Assembly: GCA_902760805.1 (NCBI GenBank)
Contig: CACWHY010000002.1
Location: 144,626-208,625, forward strand
DNA length: 64,000 bases
Direction of reading: 5' to 3'
Source: Ruminococcus flavefaciens
GTDB taxonomy: Bacteria > Bacillota > Clostridia > Oscillospirales > Ruminococcaceae
Position numbers and translations under genes: made by a program. Every line of letters starts with the position of its first letter. The first letter of the stretch is position 1. Of the stretch, positions 25,482 to 33,981 are shown one piece after another. The notes beneath the pieces are model-generated. The model did not search any database. It was not told the DNA's origin and worked only from the letters and a program-made list of their open reading frames with translations.

Positions 25482-26271
25482 TATTGCCCTCCTTTAGGCC
25501 AAGAGCCTGGGCCAGGATCTCGGTAAAGTAGTACACAGGCAGGTCAGAGCCTGAATTCTTCTTGAGGTTGTAAAGGCACAGCGGACAGGCTGTGATGATC
25601 ATGTCGGCTCCCTGATCCTTAGCGGACTCCATAACAGCTCCGCTTCTCTTAGCAGCCTGAGACTTGTCCTCCAGGGTGATATAGCCGCCGCAGCATTCGT
25701 TTCGCTGAGCGTAGATCACAGGAGTTGCACCGATAGCACGAATGAAATCCTCCATGATAGTGGGGTTTTCCGGGTCGTCCATGGCAAGGGCGGCGCTGGG
25801 TCTCAGCAGGAGACAGCCGTAGTAAGCTGCGATCTTCACACCCTTCAGAGGAGCGACCACCTTCTCCTTCAGCTTATCAAAGCCCACCACATCTCTGAGC
25901 ATTTCCAGATAGTGATAAACTGTGGTCTCGCCGGTATAGGCCTCAGGGAGCTGGAGATAATTGTTCACCTTCGCAGCCATTTCCTCGTCACGGGAAATAT
26001 CGTAGTTGGTCTGCTTTATAACATTGTGACAGGCGGAACAGACTGTGATCAGCGCCCTTCCCTGCTCCTTGGCAGCGTTAAGGGTCCTGACCGCAGAGAG
26101 CTTAGTCGCTATCTCGTCCTTGGCTGTAGTATAGGCTCCTCCGCAGCACTGCCAGTCAGCAGGCTCCTCCAGAGCTATGCCAAGAGCCTCAGCGGAAGCT
26201 CTTGCATAGGCGTCCAGATCCTTAGCCTTGGTCCTAAGTGTGCAGCCGGGATAATATGTGAAAGTTTCCAT
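25474..26271 (-). CDS. hdrB: Heterodisulfide reductase subunit B-like (two CCG domains)
   Basis: 265 aa with two cysteine-rich CCG domains: YYPGC near residue 10 with CCGGAYTT and CSACHNVI, then CCGGYITLED and CPLCLYNLKK. In methanogens these bind unusual [4Fe-4S] clusters that cleave the CoM-S-S-CoB disulfide; in sulfate reducers the partner is thought to be DsrC. Neither partner is visible here, so the acceptor may be FrdB or an unknown disulfide. The start at 26271 has AAAGGA upstream; an in-frame extension to 26430 runs inside fumC and is low-complexity. Confidence 0.9.
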   Translation of the reverse strand: METFTYYPGCTLRTKAKDLDAYARASAEALGIALEEPADWQCCGGAYTTAKDEIATKLSAVRTLNAAKEQGRALITVCSACHNVIKQTNYDISRDEEMAAKVNNYLQLPEAYTGETTVYHYLEMLRDVVGFDKLKEKVVAPLKGVKIAAYYGCLLLRPSAALAMDDPENPTIMEDFIRAIGATPVIYAQRNECCGGYITLEDKSQAAKRSGAVMESAKDQGADMIITACPLCLYNLKKNSGSDLPVYYFTEILAQALGLKEGNNE

Positions 26272-26293
26272 TAGCTTGCAGTCCTTTCGTATG

Positions 26294-27670
26294 TTATACC
26301 ATTTCCTCCGGGTGGAAGACCTCTTCGAACTTCTCCTCGGTGAGGAAGCCAAGCTGTACGCAGGCCTCCTTGAGAGAGATGTTGTCCTTGAAAGCCTTCT
26401 TTGCGGTCTTAGCAGCGTTCTCATAGCCAATGTACGGGTTGAGAGCTGTTACCAGCATGAGGGAATTGTGGAGGTTGTGGTGCATTTTTTCCTTATTAGC
26501 CTTGATGCCTACAGCGCAATTCTTGTTGAACGAAAGGATCGACTCAGCAAGAAGTCTTGCGGACTGGAGGAAGTTGTAAGCGCAAACGGGCATGAACACG
26601 TTCAGCTCAAAATTGCCCTGTGAAGCAGCCATTCCAACGGCAACATCGTTGCCCATGACCTGTACAGCCACCATTGTCACCTGCTCGCACTGGGTGGGGT
26701 TTACCTTTCCGGGCATGATGGAAGAGCCGGGCTCGTTCTCGGGAATGAAGATCTCTCCCAGACCGTCACGGGGGCCGGAAGCCAGCCAGCGCACATCGTT
26801 GGCGATCTTCATCATGTCAGCAGCAAGTGCCTTCAAAGCTCCGTGGGCGAATACGATCTCATCCTTGGAGGTGAGTGAGTGGAACTTGTTGGGAGCGGTC
26901 ACGAAGCTCTTTCCGGTAAGCTCGCTGATAGCCTGTGCAGCCTTCTCAGCAAATCCAGCAGGAGCGTTAAGACCTGTACCAACGGCAGTTCCGCCAAGAG
27001 CGAGCTCCTTGAGCTCCTCGCAGGAGGAAAGGATCATCTTTCTATCCTTCTCAAGAGAAGCTCTCCAGCCGCTGATCTCCTGAGAGAACTTGATCGGAGT
27101 AGCGTCCTGGAGGTGAGTTCTTCCGCTCTTAACGATGCCCTCGTTCTCTTCTTCAAGGCGCTTGAAAGTAGCGATAAGGGTATCAACAGCCGGGATCACC
27201 TTGTCCTCCAGGGCGATCACAGCAGCAATGTGCATGGCTGTGGGGAATGTATCGTTTGAGGACTGGCTCATATTGATGTCGTCGTTGGGGTGGAGCAGCT
27301 TACTGCCGGCGATCTCATTTCCACGGTTAGCGATGACCTCGTTGGCATTCATGTTGGACTGAGTGCCGCTTCCGGTCTGCCAAACTACAAGAGGAAAATG
27401 GTCGTTGAGAGAGCCGCTGATCACCTCGTCGCAGGCCTGAGAGATAGCAGCGAGCTTCTCGTCGGTCATACGCTCAGGCTTGAGAGCGTGGTTAGCCTGT
27501 GCAGCAGCCTTTTTGAGGATACCGAAGGCGTGAGTGATCTCTCTCGGCATAGTCTCGATACCGACGCCGATGAGGAAATTTTCGTGGCTGCGCTCGGTCT
27601 GAGCGGCCCAATACTTATCGGCAGGCACCTTTACCTCGCCCATAGAGTCGTGTTCGATACGATAATCCAT
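26294..27670 (-). CDS. fumC: Class II fumarate hydratase
   Basis: Interconverts malate and fumarate, oxygen-stable type. 458 aa, typical for FumC, with TGSGTQSNMNANEV, the substrate-site SSNDTFPTAMHIA, and the fumarase/lyase signature GSSIMPGKVNPTQ. The start at 27670 is favoured over the ATG at 27679 because GGGAG lies 9 nt upstream. It is the first gene of the hdr-flx-frd operon (22 bp before hdrB), so it supplies fumarate to the reductase encoded further down. Confidence 0.96.
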   Translation of the reverse strand: MDYRIEHDSMGEVKVPADKYWAAQTERSHENFLIGVGIETMPREITHAFGILKKAAAQANHALKPERMTDEKLAAISQACDEVISGSLNDHFPLVVWQTGSGTQSNMNANEVIANRGNEIAGSKLLHPNDDINMSQSSNDTFPTAMHIAAVIALEDKVIPAVDTLIATFKRLEEENEGIVKSGRTHLQDATPIKFSQEISGWRASLEKDRKMILSSCEELKELALGGTAVGTGLNAPAGFAEKAAQAISELTGKSFVTAPNKFHSLTSKDEIVFAHGALKALAADMMKIANDVRWLASGPRDGLGEIFIPENEPGSSIMPGKVNPTQCEQVTMVAVQVMGNDVAVGMAASQGNFELNVFMPVCAYNFLQSARLLAESILSFNKNCAVGIKANKEKMHHNLHNSLMLVTALNPYIGYENAAKTAKKAFKDNISLKEACVQLGFLTEEKFEEVFHPEEMV

Positions 27671-27717
27671 TGAAAACATCTCCCGTTCTGAATCGGAACG
27701 CAGCCATACGTTCCTAC

Positions 27718-27762
27718 ATTATATTACAATATAAGTATATCAGCAAATCGCCATATTTTCAA
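27718..27762 (-). promoter_or_regulatory. Two overlapping promoters of the fumC-hdr-flx-frd operon
   Basis: P1: TTGCTG (27741-27746), 17 bp, TATAAT (27718-27723). P2: TTGAAA (27757-27762), 17 bp, TATACT (27734-27739). An imperfect dyad CCATATT..AATATGG (27751-27782) covers the P2 -35. Confidence 0.65.
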
Positions 27763-27792
27763 ATACTGATTTTGAATATGGCTATTCATCAA

Positions 27793-27810
27793 TTGATATA
27801 ATATTAACAA
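27793..27810. promoter_or_regulatory. Candidate Rex operator
   Basis: TTGATATAATATTAACAA matches the Rex consensus TTGTTAA-N4-TTAACAA at 12 of 14 defined positions, with one half-site perfect. It lies about 30 bp upstream of the P2 -35, and the rex gene itself is about 320 bp away. Confidence 0.55.
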
Positions 27811-28131
27811 TGTTTCGCCTCTCATATATCAGACGAACTTTTTTCATGGTCAGACTACGTTTTCTCATATAAAAACATATCTGCAAAACATACAGAAAAG
27901 TGATAACAGGTCTATCAATTTTGGTGGAGTTTCTTACAGCTTCTTGTACGAAAATCACACTTAGCAACACCACCGGTAGTTAATAGACTGATTTCAGCCT
28001 GATTTGAAGGGGGATATCAGATATATAGCAAAATATCGTTTTATATATATCGCTAACGAAACATTGATAATTTTTTCACAGTTTTTATCTTCCATACGAA
28101 AGCGCCGGGCTGGATAACCAGCCCGTGCTCA
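27811..28131. other. AT-rich gene-free spacer between rex and the fumC promoter
   Basis: No convincing gene. A minus-strand 63-codon frame at 27782-27973 has no good ribosome site and no family look, so I do not call it. A CGGGCTGG-4-CCAGCCCG hairpin (28106-28125) after rex may act as a weak terminator; it lacks a clean T-run. Confidence 0.5.
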
Positions 28132-28770
28132 TCACTTTTTTTCAATAGTGTTTAGGCCGTACGAAAGTGTCGTCAAACTGTCGCCAAGGTGTACGTTCTC
28201 CACCAAAACGCCACGGTAATTAAGCCTCAGATCATAATGGGTGAAGTTCCAGAAGGCCTTGATACCGCAGTTTATGAGCCGTTCGGTCTCCTTAGCCGCA
28301 TCGTCCTTGGGGATGCAAAGGATAGCCGCTACAGGCTTGTGTTCGTGGCAAAAGCTCTCGATAGAGCTGCTGCTCATTACCTCCAGCTCCCCCACCTTGC
28401 GGCCTACAAGCTCCGGATCAACATCAAAAATGCCGATCAGCTTGAAGCCACGGTTGTCGAAGTCGATGTGTGCTGCAAGAGCTCTTCCCAGATTTCCCGC
28501 ACCCAAAAGGATCATGGGCGTGTGCTTGTCCAGGCCTAAGATCTTGCCGATCTCGCCTCTGAGCTCTGTTACATTATAGCCGTAGCCCTGCTGGCCGAAC
28601 TCTCCAAAGCAGTTGAAGTCCTGGCGTATCTGTGAGGCTGTAAGGCCCATTTTCTCCGCAAGCTCCCTTGAAGAGATACGGACGTAGCCGTTAGCCTCAA
28701 GGTCCCCCAGAAATCTATAATACCGTGGCAATCGGCGTATGACTGAGTTGGATATAGTAGTTTTCGACAA
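28132..28770 (-). CDS. rex: Redox-sensing transcriptional repressor Rex
   Basis: 212 aa, full length. An N-terminal winged helix (SVIRRLPRYYRFLGDLEANGYVRISSRELAEKMGLTASQIRQDF segment, about 8-55) and a C-terminal NAD(H)-binding Rossmann fold with GAGNLGRALAAH (about 91-102). Rex senses the NADH/NAD+ ratio and represses fermentation and redox genes. The start codon is TTG at 28770 (GAGG 8 nt upstream). It lies 34 bp after icd on the same strand and just upstream of the Hdr/Flx/fumarate reductase operon, whose upstream region has a near-consensus Rex site. Confidence 0.95.
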   Translation of the reverse strand: MSKTTISNSVIRRLPRYYRFLGDLEANGYVRISSRELAEKMGLTASQIRQDFNCFGEFGQQGYGYNVTELRGEIGKILGLDKHTPMILLGAGNLGRALAAHIDFDNRGFKLIGIFDVDPELVGRKVGELEVMSSSSIESFCHEHKPVAAILCIPKDDAAKETERLINCGIKAFWNFTHYDLRLNYRGVLVENVHLGDSLTTLSYGLNTIEKK

Positions 28771-28803
28771 TTCATTCGCCTCTTTTCAGAAGTATCCTTT
28801 AAG

Positions 28804-30015
28804 TCACACTAGCTTGTCAAGTCTCAGCTTGATCTCATCGAGGAAAGTCTTGGAGTCTACCTTCTTCTTGTTATCCAGCTTGGAGATCAGGAACAGGTCG
28901 CCTGTCATCACGCCCTCTTCGATAGTCTGGATAGTTGCCTTCTCCAGCTTATCTGCGAAGTCGCAAAGCTCGGGAGTTCCGTCAAGCTCGCCTCTCTTGC
29001 GGAGAGCGCCGCTCCATGCGAAGATAGTTGCAACTGAGTTTGTAGAGGTCTCCTCGCCCTTGAGGTACTTGTAGTAGTGGCGCTGTACAGTTCCGTGTGC
29101 AGCCTCATACTCATAGATACCGTCGGGAGATACCAGAACAGAGGTCATCATTGCAAGGCTTCCGTAGGCTGTAGATACCATGTCGGACATAACGTCGCCG
29201 TCATAGTTCTTGCAAGCCCAGATGTAGCCGCCGTTTGAACGGATAACTCTTGCAACTGCATCGTCGATCAGTGTGTAGAAATACTCGATGCCGGCAGCCT
29301 CGTACTTCTCCTTATACTCATTGTCGTAGATCTCCTGGAAAATATCCTTGAAACGGTGATCGTACTTCTTTGAGATAGTGTCCTTGGAAGCAAACCAAAC
29401 GTCCTGCTTCAGGTCGAGGCCGTAGTTCAGGCAAGCTCTTGCGAAGCCGGCAATAGAGTCGTCCAGATTGTGGAGTCCCTGGATGATGCCGTCGCACTTT
29501 GTGAAGTCGTGGATCAGCTCACGGGTCTCGTTGCCGTTTTCGTCAGTTACCACCAGTTCAGCCTTGCTGCCCTTGCTAACACGCATCTCAGTGTTCTTGT
29601 AAACGTCGCCGTATGCGTGACGTGCGATAGTGATAGGCTTTGTCCAGGTGGGGATATAAGGCTCTATTCCCTTAACGATGATAGGAGTTCTGAAAACTGT
29701 TCCGTCAAGAGCAGCACGGATAGTTCCGTTAGGAGACTTCCACATCTGAGTAAGGTTGTACTCAGGCATTCTTGCTGCATTAGGAGTGATAGTTGCGCAC
29801 TTTACGGCTACTCCGTACTTCTTGGTAGCCTCAGCGGAGTCGATAGTGACCTGATCCTTAGTCTCCTCACGGTGCTTGAGACCAAGGTCGTAGTACTCTG
29901 TGTTCAGCTCGATATAGGGCTCAAGAAGAGTCTCCTTTATCCACTGCCAGAGGATACGGGTCATCTCGTCGCCGTCCATCTCGACGAGAGGTGTTTTCAT
30001 GATGATCTTTGCCAT
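28804..30015 (-). CDS. icd: Isocitrate dehydrogenase, NADP-dependent, eukaryotic-like type
   Basis: Converts isocitrate to 2-oxoglutarate. 403 aa, of the homodimeric type II found in eukaryotes and some anaerobes rather than the E. coli type: [13 protein letters not shown] start, [30 protein letters not shown] and [12 protein letters not shown]. With aconitase in the same minus-strand cluster it forms the oxidative branch to glutamate. It is followed by rex, so expression may be tied to redox state. Confidence 0.95.
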   Translation of the reverse strand: MAKIIMKTPLVEMDGDEMTRILWQWIKETLLEPYIELNTEYYDLGLKHREETKDQVTIDSAEATKKYGVAVKCATITPNAARMPEYNLTQMWKSPNGTIRAALDGTVFRTPIIVKGIEPYIPTWTKPITIARHAYGDVYKNTEMRVSKGSKAELVVTDENGNETRELIHDFTKCDGIIQGLHNLDDSIAGFARACLNYGLDLKQDVWFASKDTISKKYDHRFKDIFQEIYDNEYKEKYEAAGIEYFYTLIDDAVARVIRSNGGYIWACKNYDGDVMSDMVSTAYGSLAMMTSVLVSPDGIYEYEAAHGTVQRHYYKYLKGEETSTNSVATIFAWSGALRKRGELDGTPELCDFADKLEKATIQTIEEGVMTGDLFLISKLDNKKKVDSKTFLDEIKLRLDKLV

Positions 30016-30061
30016 TGGTATTTACCTCCTAAACTAAATTGACTTGCGAAAAGCTGAGCGG

Positions 30062-30427
30062 TCAGTCAACGCTGCCCAGCAGAAAAGCCGTCCCAAACAA
30101 GAGGAATATCATGATCAGGATGATCACGTTTCTCAGAAGGGCGTATTTGAGCGAGATCTTGTCAAAGGAAACGCTTTTGTACGTTCCCACGCCAAAGGCG
30201 CCGATCAGGCCGAAGATCATATAGCCTCCGCCCAGCATCTTGGCTATGGCAAGTCCCAGGATAAACCCCAGAAACTGCGGCAGGAACAGCAGCCAGAGCC
30301 CCGGACTGCTCCTGCGCCTGCGGTAGCTCGGCATAAAGGTGCCGTTCTCTCTGAGAGAGTCCTCATACCGCTGATCTGTGGTATTTACGTCGTCGAAAAT
30401 ATCTTTGATGATCTCAATTATTCTCAT
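30062..30427 (-). CDS. Small membrane protein, unknown function
   Basis: 121 aa. A basic stretch (SYRRRRSSPG) precedes three hydrophobic segments (LWLLFLPQFLGFILGLAIAK, GYMIFGLIGAFGVG, LLRNVIILIMIFLLFGTAFLL). I do not recognise a family. It sits between icd and TraX-like genes in a compact co-directional row, 17 bp from its upstream neighbour. Confidence 0.6.
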   Translation of the reverse strand: MRIIEIIKDIFDDVNTTDQRYEDSLRENGTFMPSYRRRRSSPGLWLLFLPQFLGFILGLAIAKMLGGGYMIFGLIGAFGVGTYKSVSFDKISLKYALLRNVIILIMIFLLFGTAFLLGSVD

Positions 30428-30444
30428 GGTTTCCCTTTCCTATA

Positions 30445-30627
30445 TCATTTGAAAAGCGGGAGCACGGTCATCACGAGCAGCCCCAGGATAAGCAGTCCGC
30501 CGATAAGGTCGAAGGCCTTGCTCTTTCCGTTCCAGCTGCCTGAGCGGATGTGCTTATACACATTAAGTCCCCAGAAAACAAGGAGAAGCAGTACGAAGAA
30601 TATGAGTATCTTGATCATGCCTTCCAT
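30445..30627 (-). CDS. Very small two-TM membrane protein, unknown function
   Basis: 60 aa with two hydrophobic helices (MIKILIFFVLLLLVFWGLNVY and FDLIGGLLILGLLVMTVLPLF) joined by a basic loop. It is 12 bp downstream of the TraX-like gene. No family recognised; tight spacing and membrane character make a real gene likely. Confidence 0.55.
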   Translation of the reverse strand: MEGMIKILIFFVLLLLVFWGLNVYKHIRSGSWNGKSKAFDLIGGLLILGLLVMTVLPLFK

Positions 30628-30639
30628 AGAGCGCTCCTC

Positions 30640-31389
30640 CTATCTCGTTTTCACACGGATATATGTAAGTATGATAAGATGCAGCGGATAGAAGATGTAG
30701 AACACCCACTTGCTCAGCTTGCCGCCGCCTCTTTTGCCGCTATAGAGCATGAGAAGCGGTATGGGGAGCAGCACGCCAAAATTCATCCAGTTGTAGACCA
30801 GGCTGGCCGGTGCTTTTAGAGTGGCTGTCATTATGGGGATGATCTTCAGCACAAAGGCAGTCAGACCGTAGGAAATGATCTGTTCCCTTGGTTTGCCCCG
30901 TGCTATCTCGAAGGCCAGCACGAACCAGATGATCCGCTCTCCCCAATCGCAGTGATCCGATGCATAAAGTATCAGAACGATCGCCGGGACTTTAAGGAAT
31001 TTCGGGATCCTTTCAGAGTTGTACAGCCACAGAGTCAGAAGTCCCAGAAAGAGGGTCGCAATAACGCTGAGCTTGCACAATTTAAAAAAATGTCTTGTAT
31101 TAAAATAGGCGAAAGCAAACTGAGAGACAACGGCAAATACTCCAAGCCTGATGAAATATTTCTTCAGGTCCCTGGTGTGATGGAAGCCCTCAGTAATGAA
31201 AAACGCCATTACCGGCGCAGTGGTCCTGCCGATAAAGTGGAGGAGCTGGCCGAGAAAGCTCTGTGTTGGGACAAAGAGCCATGCGTAGTGGTCGATCGCC
31301 ATAGCTATGATAGCGATGTACTTGATGGCTGAGCCCGAAAGCCCCTTTGTCCCGGAAGAGCTGATCTTTACTTCACTGCTTTCAGTCAT
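30640..31389 (-). CDS. TraX-family membrane protein
   Basis: 249 aa with about seven hydrophobic segments. The N-terminal motif IKYIAIIAMAIDHYAWLF and FIGRTTAPVMAFFITEGFHHTRDLKKY match the TraX family. In the F plasmid TraX acetylates pilin, but chromosomal homologues are common in Firmicutes and have unknown roles. There are no other conjugation genes nearby, so a transfer function is unlikely here. It lies 18 bp downstream of aconitase. Confidence 0.8.
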   Translation of the reverse strand: MTESSEVKISSSGTKGLSGSAIKYIAIIAMAIDHYAWLFVPTQSFLGQLLHFIGRTTAPVMAFFITEGFHHTRDLKKYFIRLGVFAVVSQFAFAYFNTRHFFKLCKLSVIATLFLGLLTLWLYNSERIPKFLKVPAIVLILYASDHCDWGERIIWFVLAFEIARGKPREQIISYGLTAFVLKIIPIMTATLKAPASLVYNWMNFGVLLPIPLLMLYSGKRGGGKLSKWVFYIFYPLHLIILTYIRVKTR

Positions 31390-31407
31390 AGTGAAACGAA
31401 AAGCCGC

Positions 31408-33345
31408 TTACTTCATAGACTCTCTTGTGAAATCAAGGAGTCCGCCGGCAAGCATGATGTCCTTTGTTCTGCCGGAAAGCTCACAGAGAACGGGGATCTC
31501 AGCGCCGTTGGTCTTGTCGATAACAGTGAGCTGAGAAACGCCCTCAGCTACGGACTTTCTAACGTCGGCAAGAAGGAGCTGGTCGCCTTCCTGGATCTTG
31601 TCGTAGTCAGCCTCGTTCACGAATGTGAGAGGCAGGATGCCTGCGTTGATCAGGTTAGCTCTGTGGATACGAGCGAAGGACTTCACCAGAACTGCCTTTA
31701 CTCCCAGATAAAGAGGAGCAAGGGCTGCGTGCTCACGGGATGAGCCCTGACCGTAGTTTGAGCCGCCTACGATGATGCTCTTGCCAAGGCGCTCGGCTCT
31801 CTTGGGGAAGCTCTCGTCACAAACTGCGAAGCAGAACTGTGAGATCTTCGGGATATTTGAGCGCAGGGGCAGGATCTTTGCACCGGCGGGCATGATGTGA
31901 TCTGTTGTGATATTGTCGCCGACCTTGAGAGAAACAGGTGCGTCGATAGTCTCAAGGAGAGGAGTTGTCTCAGGATAGGGCTTGATGTTGGGTCCACGGA
32001 GGATCTCAACGCTGTCCATTTCCTCAGCAGGAACAGGAGGAACTATCATGTTGTCGTTGATAGTGAACTCCTCGGGCAGAGTGAACTCAGGCATATCGCC
32101 AAGCTCTCTGGGGTCTGTCAGATAGCCGGTGAGAGCGGAAACTGCTGCCATTTCGGGAGAAACAAGGTAGATCTGGCCGTCCTTTGTTCCAGAGCGTCCC
32201 TCGAAGTTTCTGTTGAAGGTACGCAGGGAGATACCCTTGGAGTTAGGTGACTGACCCATACCGATACAAGGACCGCAGGCGCTCTCAAGAATTCTTGCTC
32301 CGGCGTCGATGAGGGTCGCAAGAGCTCCGTTCTGAGCCATCATGTTCAGCACCTGCTTTGAGCCGGGTGCGATAGCCAGAGAAACATCAGGGTTGACTGT
32401 CTTGCCCTTGAGGATATAGGCCACCTTGAGCATATCGAGGAGAGAAGAGTTCGTACATGAGCCGATGCAGACCTGGTCTACCTTCAGCTTGCCGATCTCC
32501 TCAACGCTCTTAACGTTGTCTGGAGAATGAGGACAAGCAGCAAGAGGCACCAGCTGGCTCAGGTCGATGTTCAGCTCCTCGTCGTAAACTGCATCAGGAT
32601 CTGCTGCAAGAGGAGTCCATACTTCCTCACGCTGCTGAGCCTTCAGGAACTGCTTTGTGATCTCGTCTGAGGGGAAGATAGAGGTAGTTGCGCCAAGCTC
32701 AGCACCCATATTTGTGATAGTTGCACGTTCAGGGACTGAGAGAGTCTTTACGCCCTCGCCAACGTACTCGATGACCTTGCCTACGCCGCCCTTAACGGAC
32801 ATTCTTCTGAGCACCTCAAGGATAACGTCCTTTGCAGCGACCCAGGGACGGAGCTTTCCGGTAAGGTTGACCTTGACTACCTTAGGGCAGGTGATGTAGT
32901 ATGCGCCGCCGCCCATTGCAACAGCAACGTCAAGTCCGCCTGCGCCGATAGCGATCATTCCGATACCGCCGCCTGTGGGAGTATGGCTGTCAGAGCCGAT
33001 AAGTGTCTTTCCGGGGATACCGAAGCGCTCCAGGTGTACCTGGTGGCAGATACCGTTGCCGGGACGTGAGAAGTAGATGCCGTGCTTCTTGGCAACGCTG
33101 CCGATGAAGCGGTGATCGTCGGCGTTCTCGAAGCCGCTCTGAAGAGTGTTATGGTCTATGTACGCAACAGAGCGCTCAGTCTTGACTCTGGGAACTCCCA
33201 TAGCCTCGAATTCAAGATATGCCATTGTTCCGGTAGCGTCCTGAGTAAGAGTCTGATCGATACGGATACCGATCTCCTGACCCTTGACGTACTCTCCGTC
33301 AACAAGGTGTGCTCTGAGGATCTTTTCAGTAAGTGTGTAGCCCAT
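31408..33345 (-). CDS. acn: Aconitate hydratase
   Basis: Isomerises citrate to isocitrate via a [4Fe-4S] cluster. 645 aa, the shorter bacterial/archaeal-style aconitase: SDSHTPTGGGIGMIAIGAGG, cluster ligands in CIGSCTNSS and ACGPCIGMG, and the C-terminal swivel motif GSNYGQGSSREHAAL. The start at 33345 has AAAGGA 9 nt upstream; an in-frame TTG 18 bp earlier is less likely. It is first in a leftward row ending with icd and rex. Confidence 0.95.
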   Translation of the reverse strand: MGYTLTEKILRAHLVDGEYVKGQEIGIRIDQTLTQDATGTMAYLEFEAMGVPRVKTERSVAYIDHNTLQSGFENADDHRFIGSVAKKHGIYFSRPGNGICHQVHLERFGIPGKTLIGSDSHTPTGGGIGMIAIGAGGLDVAVAMGGGAYYITCPKVVKVNLTGKLRPWVAAKDVILEVLRRMSVKGGVGKVIEYVGEGVKTLSVPERATITNMGAELGATTSIFPSDEITKQFLKAQQREEVWTPLAADPDAVYDEELNIDLSQLVPLAACPHSPDNVKSVEEIGKLKVDQVCIGSCTNSSLLDMLKVAYILKGKTVNPDVSLAIAPGSKQVLNMMAQNGALATLIDAGARILESACGPCIGMGQSPNSKGISLRTFNRNFEGRSGTKDGQIYLVSPEMAAVSALTGYLTDPRELGDMPEFTLPEEFTINDNMIVPPVPAEEMDSVEILRGPNIKPYPETTPLLETIDAPVSLKVGDNITTDHIMPAGAKILPLRSNIPKISQFCFAVCDESFPKRAERLGKSIIVGGSNYGQGSSREHAALAPLYLGVKAVLVKSFARIHRANLINAGILPLTFVNEADYDKIQEGDQLLLADVRKSVAEGVSQLTVIDKTNGAEIPVLCELSGRTKDIMLAGGLLDFTRESMK

Positions 33346-33377
33346 TGAGATCATTCCTTTCAATACATATATATTAC

Positions 33378-33406
33378 ATTTTACTACTTTTCACAAAGTT
33401 TGTCAA
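33378..33406 (-). promoter_or_regulatory. Promoter of aconitase with a palindrome over the -35
   Basis: TTGACA (33401-33406), 17 bp, TAAAAT (33378-33383) on the minus strand. A 17-bp dyad with a perfect ACAAA-N-TTTGT core (33390-33406) overlaps the -35 and could be a repressor site. Confidence 0.65.
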
Positions 33407-33461
33407 GAAATAAACAGGTCCGTCAGAAAACTGTCCCCAAAATATAGTTAGCACACTATAA

Positions 33462-33492
33462 CAAAAGAGCTTCCCCATAAGGAGAAGCTCCG
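33462..33492 (-). terminator. Terminator of the lon-engB-lysA-GNAT row
   Basis: On the minus strand GGAGCTTCTCC pairs with GGGGAAGCTC, then TTTTGTT. Confidence 0.75.
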
Positions 33493-33507
33493 GATCGACT
33501 GGTATTC

Positions 33508-33981
33508 TTAAAAAAGTTTCTCCGCAGTGATATAGCTGTGGCCGAACATCTGGTATTTGCCGTAGAACTGAAATCCAAGGGATCTGTAGATCGCCTGAGC
33601 GATATGGTTTTGCTCAGCCACAAGTATATGCACCGAACGGATCTGAGGCAGCTGCTGAAAAAGAAGCCGGAGCATCTCTCGGGAAAGTCCCCTGCCCTGA
33701 GATCTGCTGTCCACCGCAACTCTTGCGATCTCGCAGTAGTTTTCTCTCACCTGCCAGCAGTCGAGCCCGTCAAGCTCGTTTTCCGGCACCACTGATACGC
33801 AGCCCAGGATCTCGCCCTCTGCCTGCAAAACATACAAGCACTCGGCAGCTATGTCCTCGGCGATAGTCTCCCTGTTTGGATAGCTCTCGTCCCAGGTGCA
33901 GCCCGGCGCAGTCTTGGCACTGTGATAAAGGCGGAGGATGACCTCCGCCTCGTCAATTCTCGCTTTTCTCAGCTCAAACAT
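33508..33981 (-). CDS. GNAT-family N-acetyltransferase
   Basis: 157 aa. GNAT fold with the acetyl-CoA loop RSQGRGLSREML (about 99-110) and the closing motif NHIAQAIYRSLGFQFYGKY. The substrate is unknown. The start at 33981 overlaps the lysA stop by 8 bp (ATGTTTGA), indicating translational coupling; a longer frame starts inside lysA. Confidence 0.85.
   Translation of the reverse strand: MFELRKARIDEAEVILRLYHSAKTAPGCTWDESYPNRETIAEDIAAECLYVLQAEGEILGCVSVVPENELDGLDCWQVRENYCEIARVAVDSRSQGRGLSREMLRLLFQQLPQIRSVHILVAEQNHIAQAIYRSLGFQFYGKYQMFGHSYITAEKLF

Noticed and set aside
27782-27973. Minus-strand 63-codon ORF between rex and fumC
   Set aside because: No good ribosome site, overlaps the Rex-like site and dyad, composition unlike a protein.
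30640-31389. Conjugative element because of the TraX-like protein
   Set aside because: No relaxase, type IV secretion, integrase or other transfer gene in the window; chromosomal TraX homologues are common.
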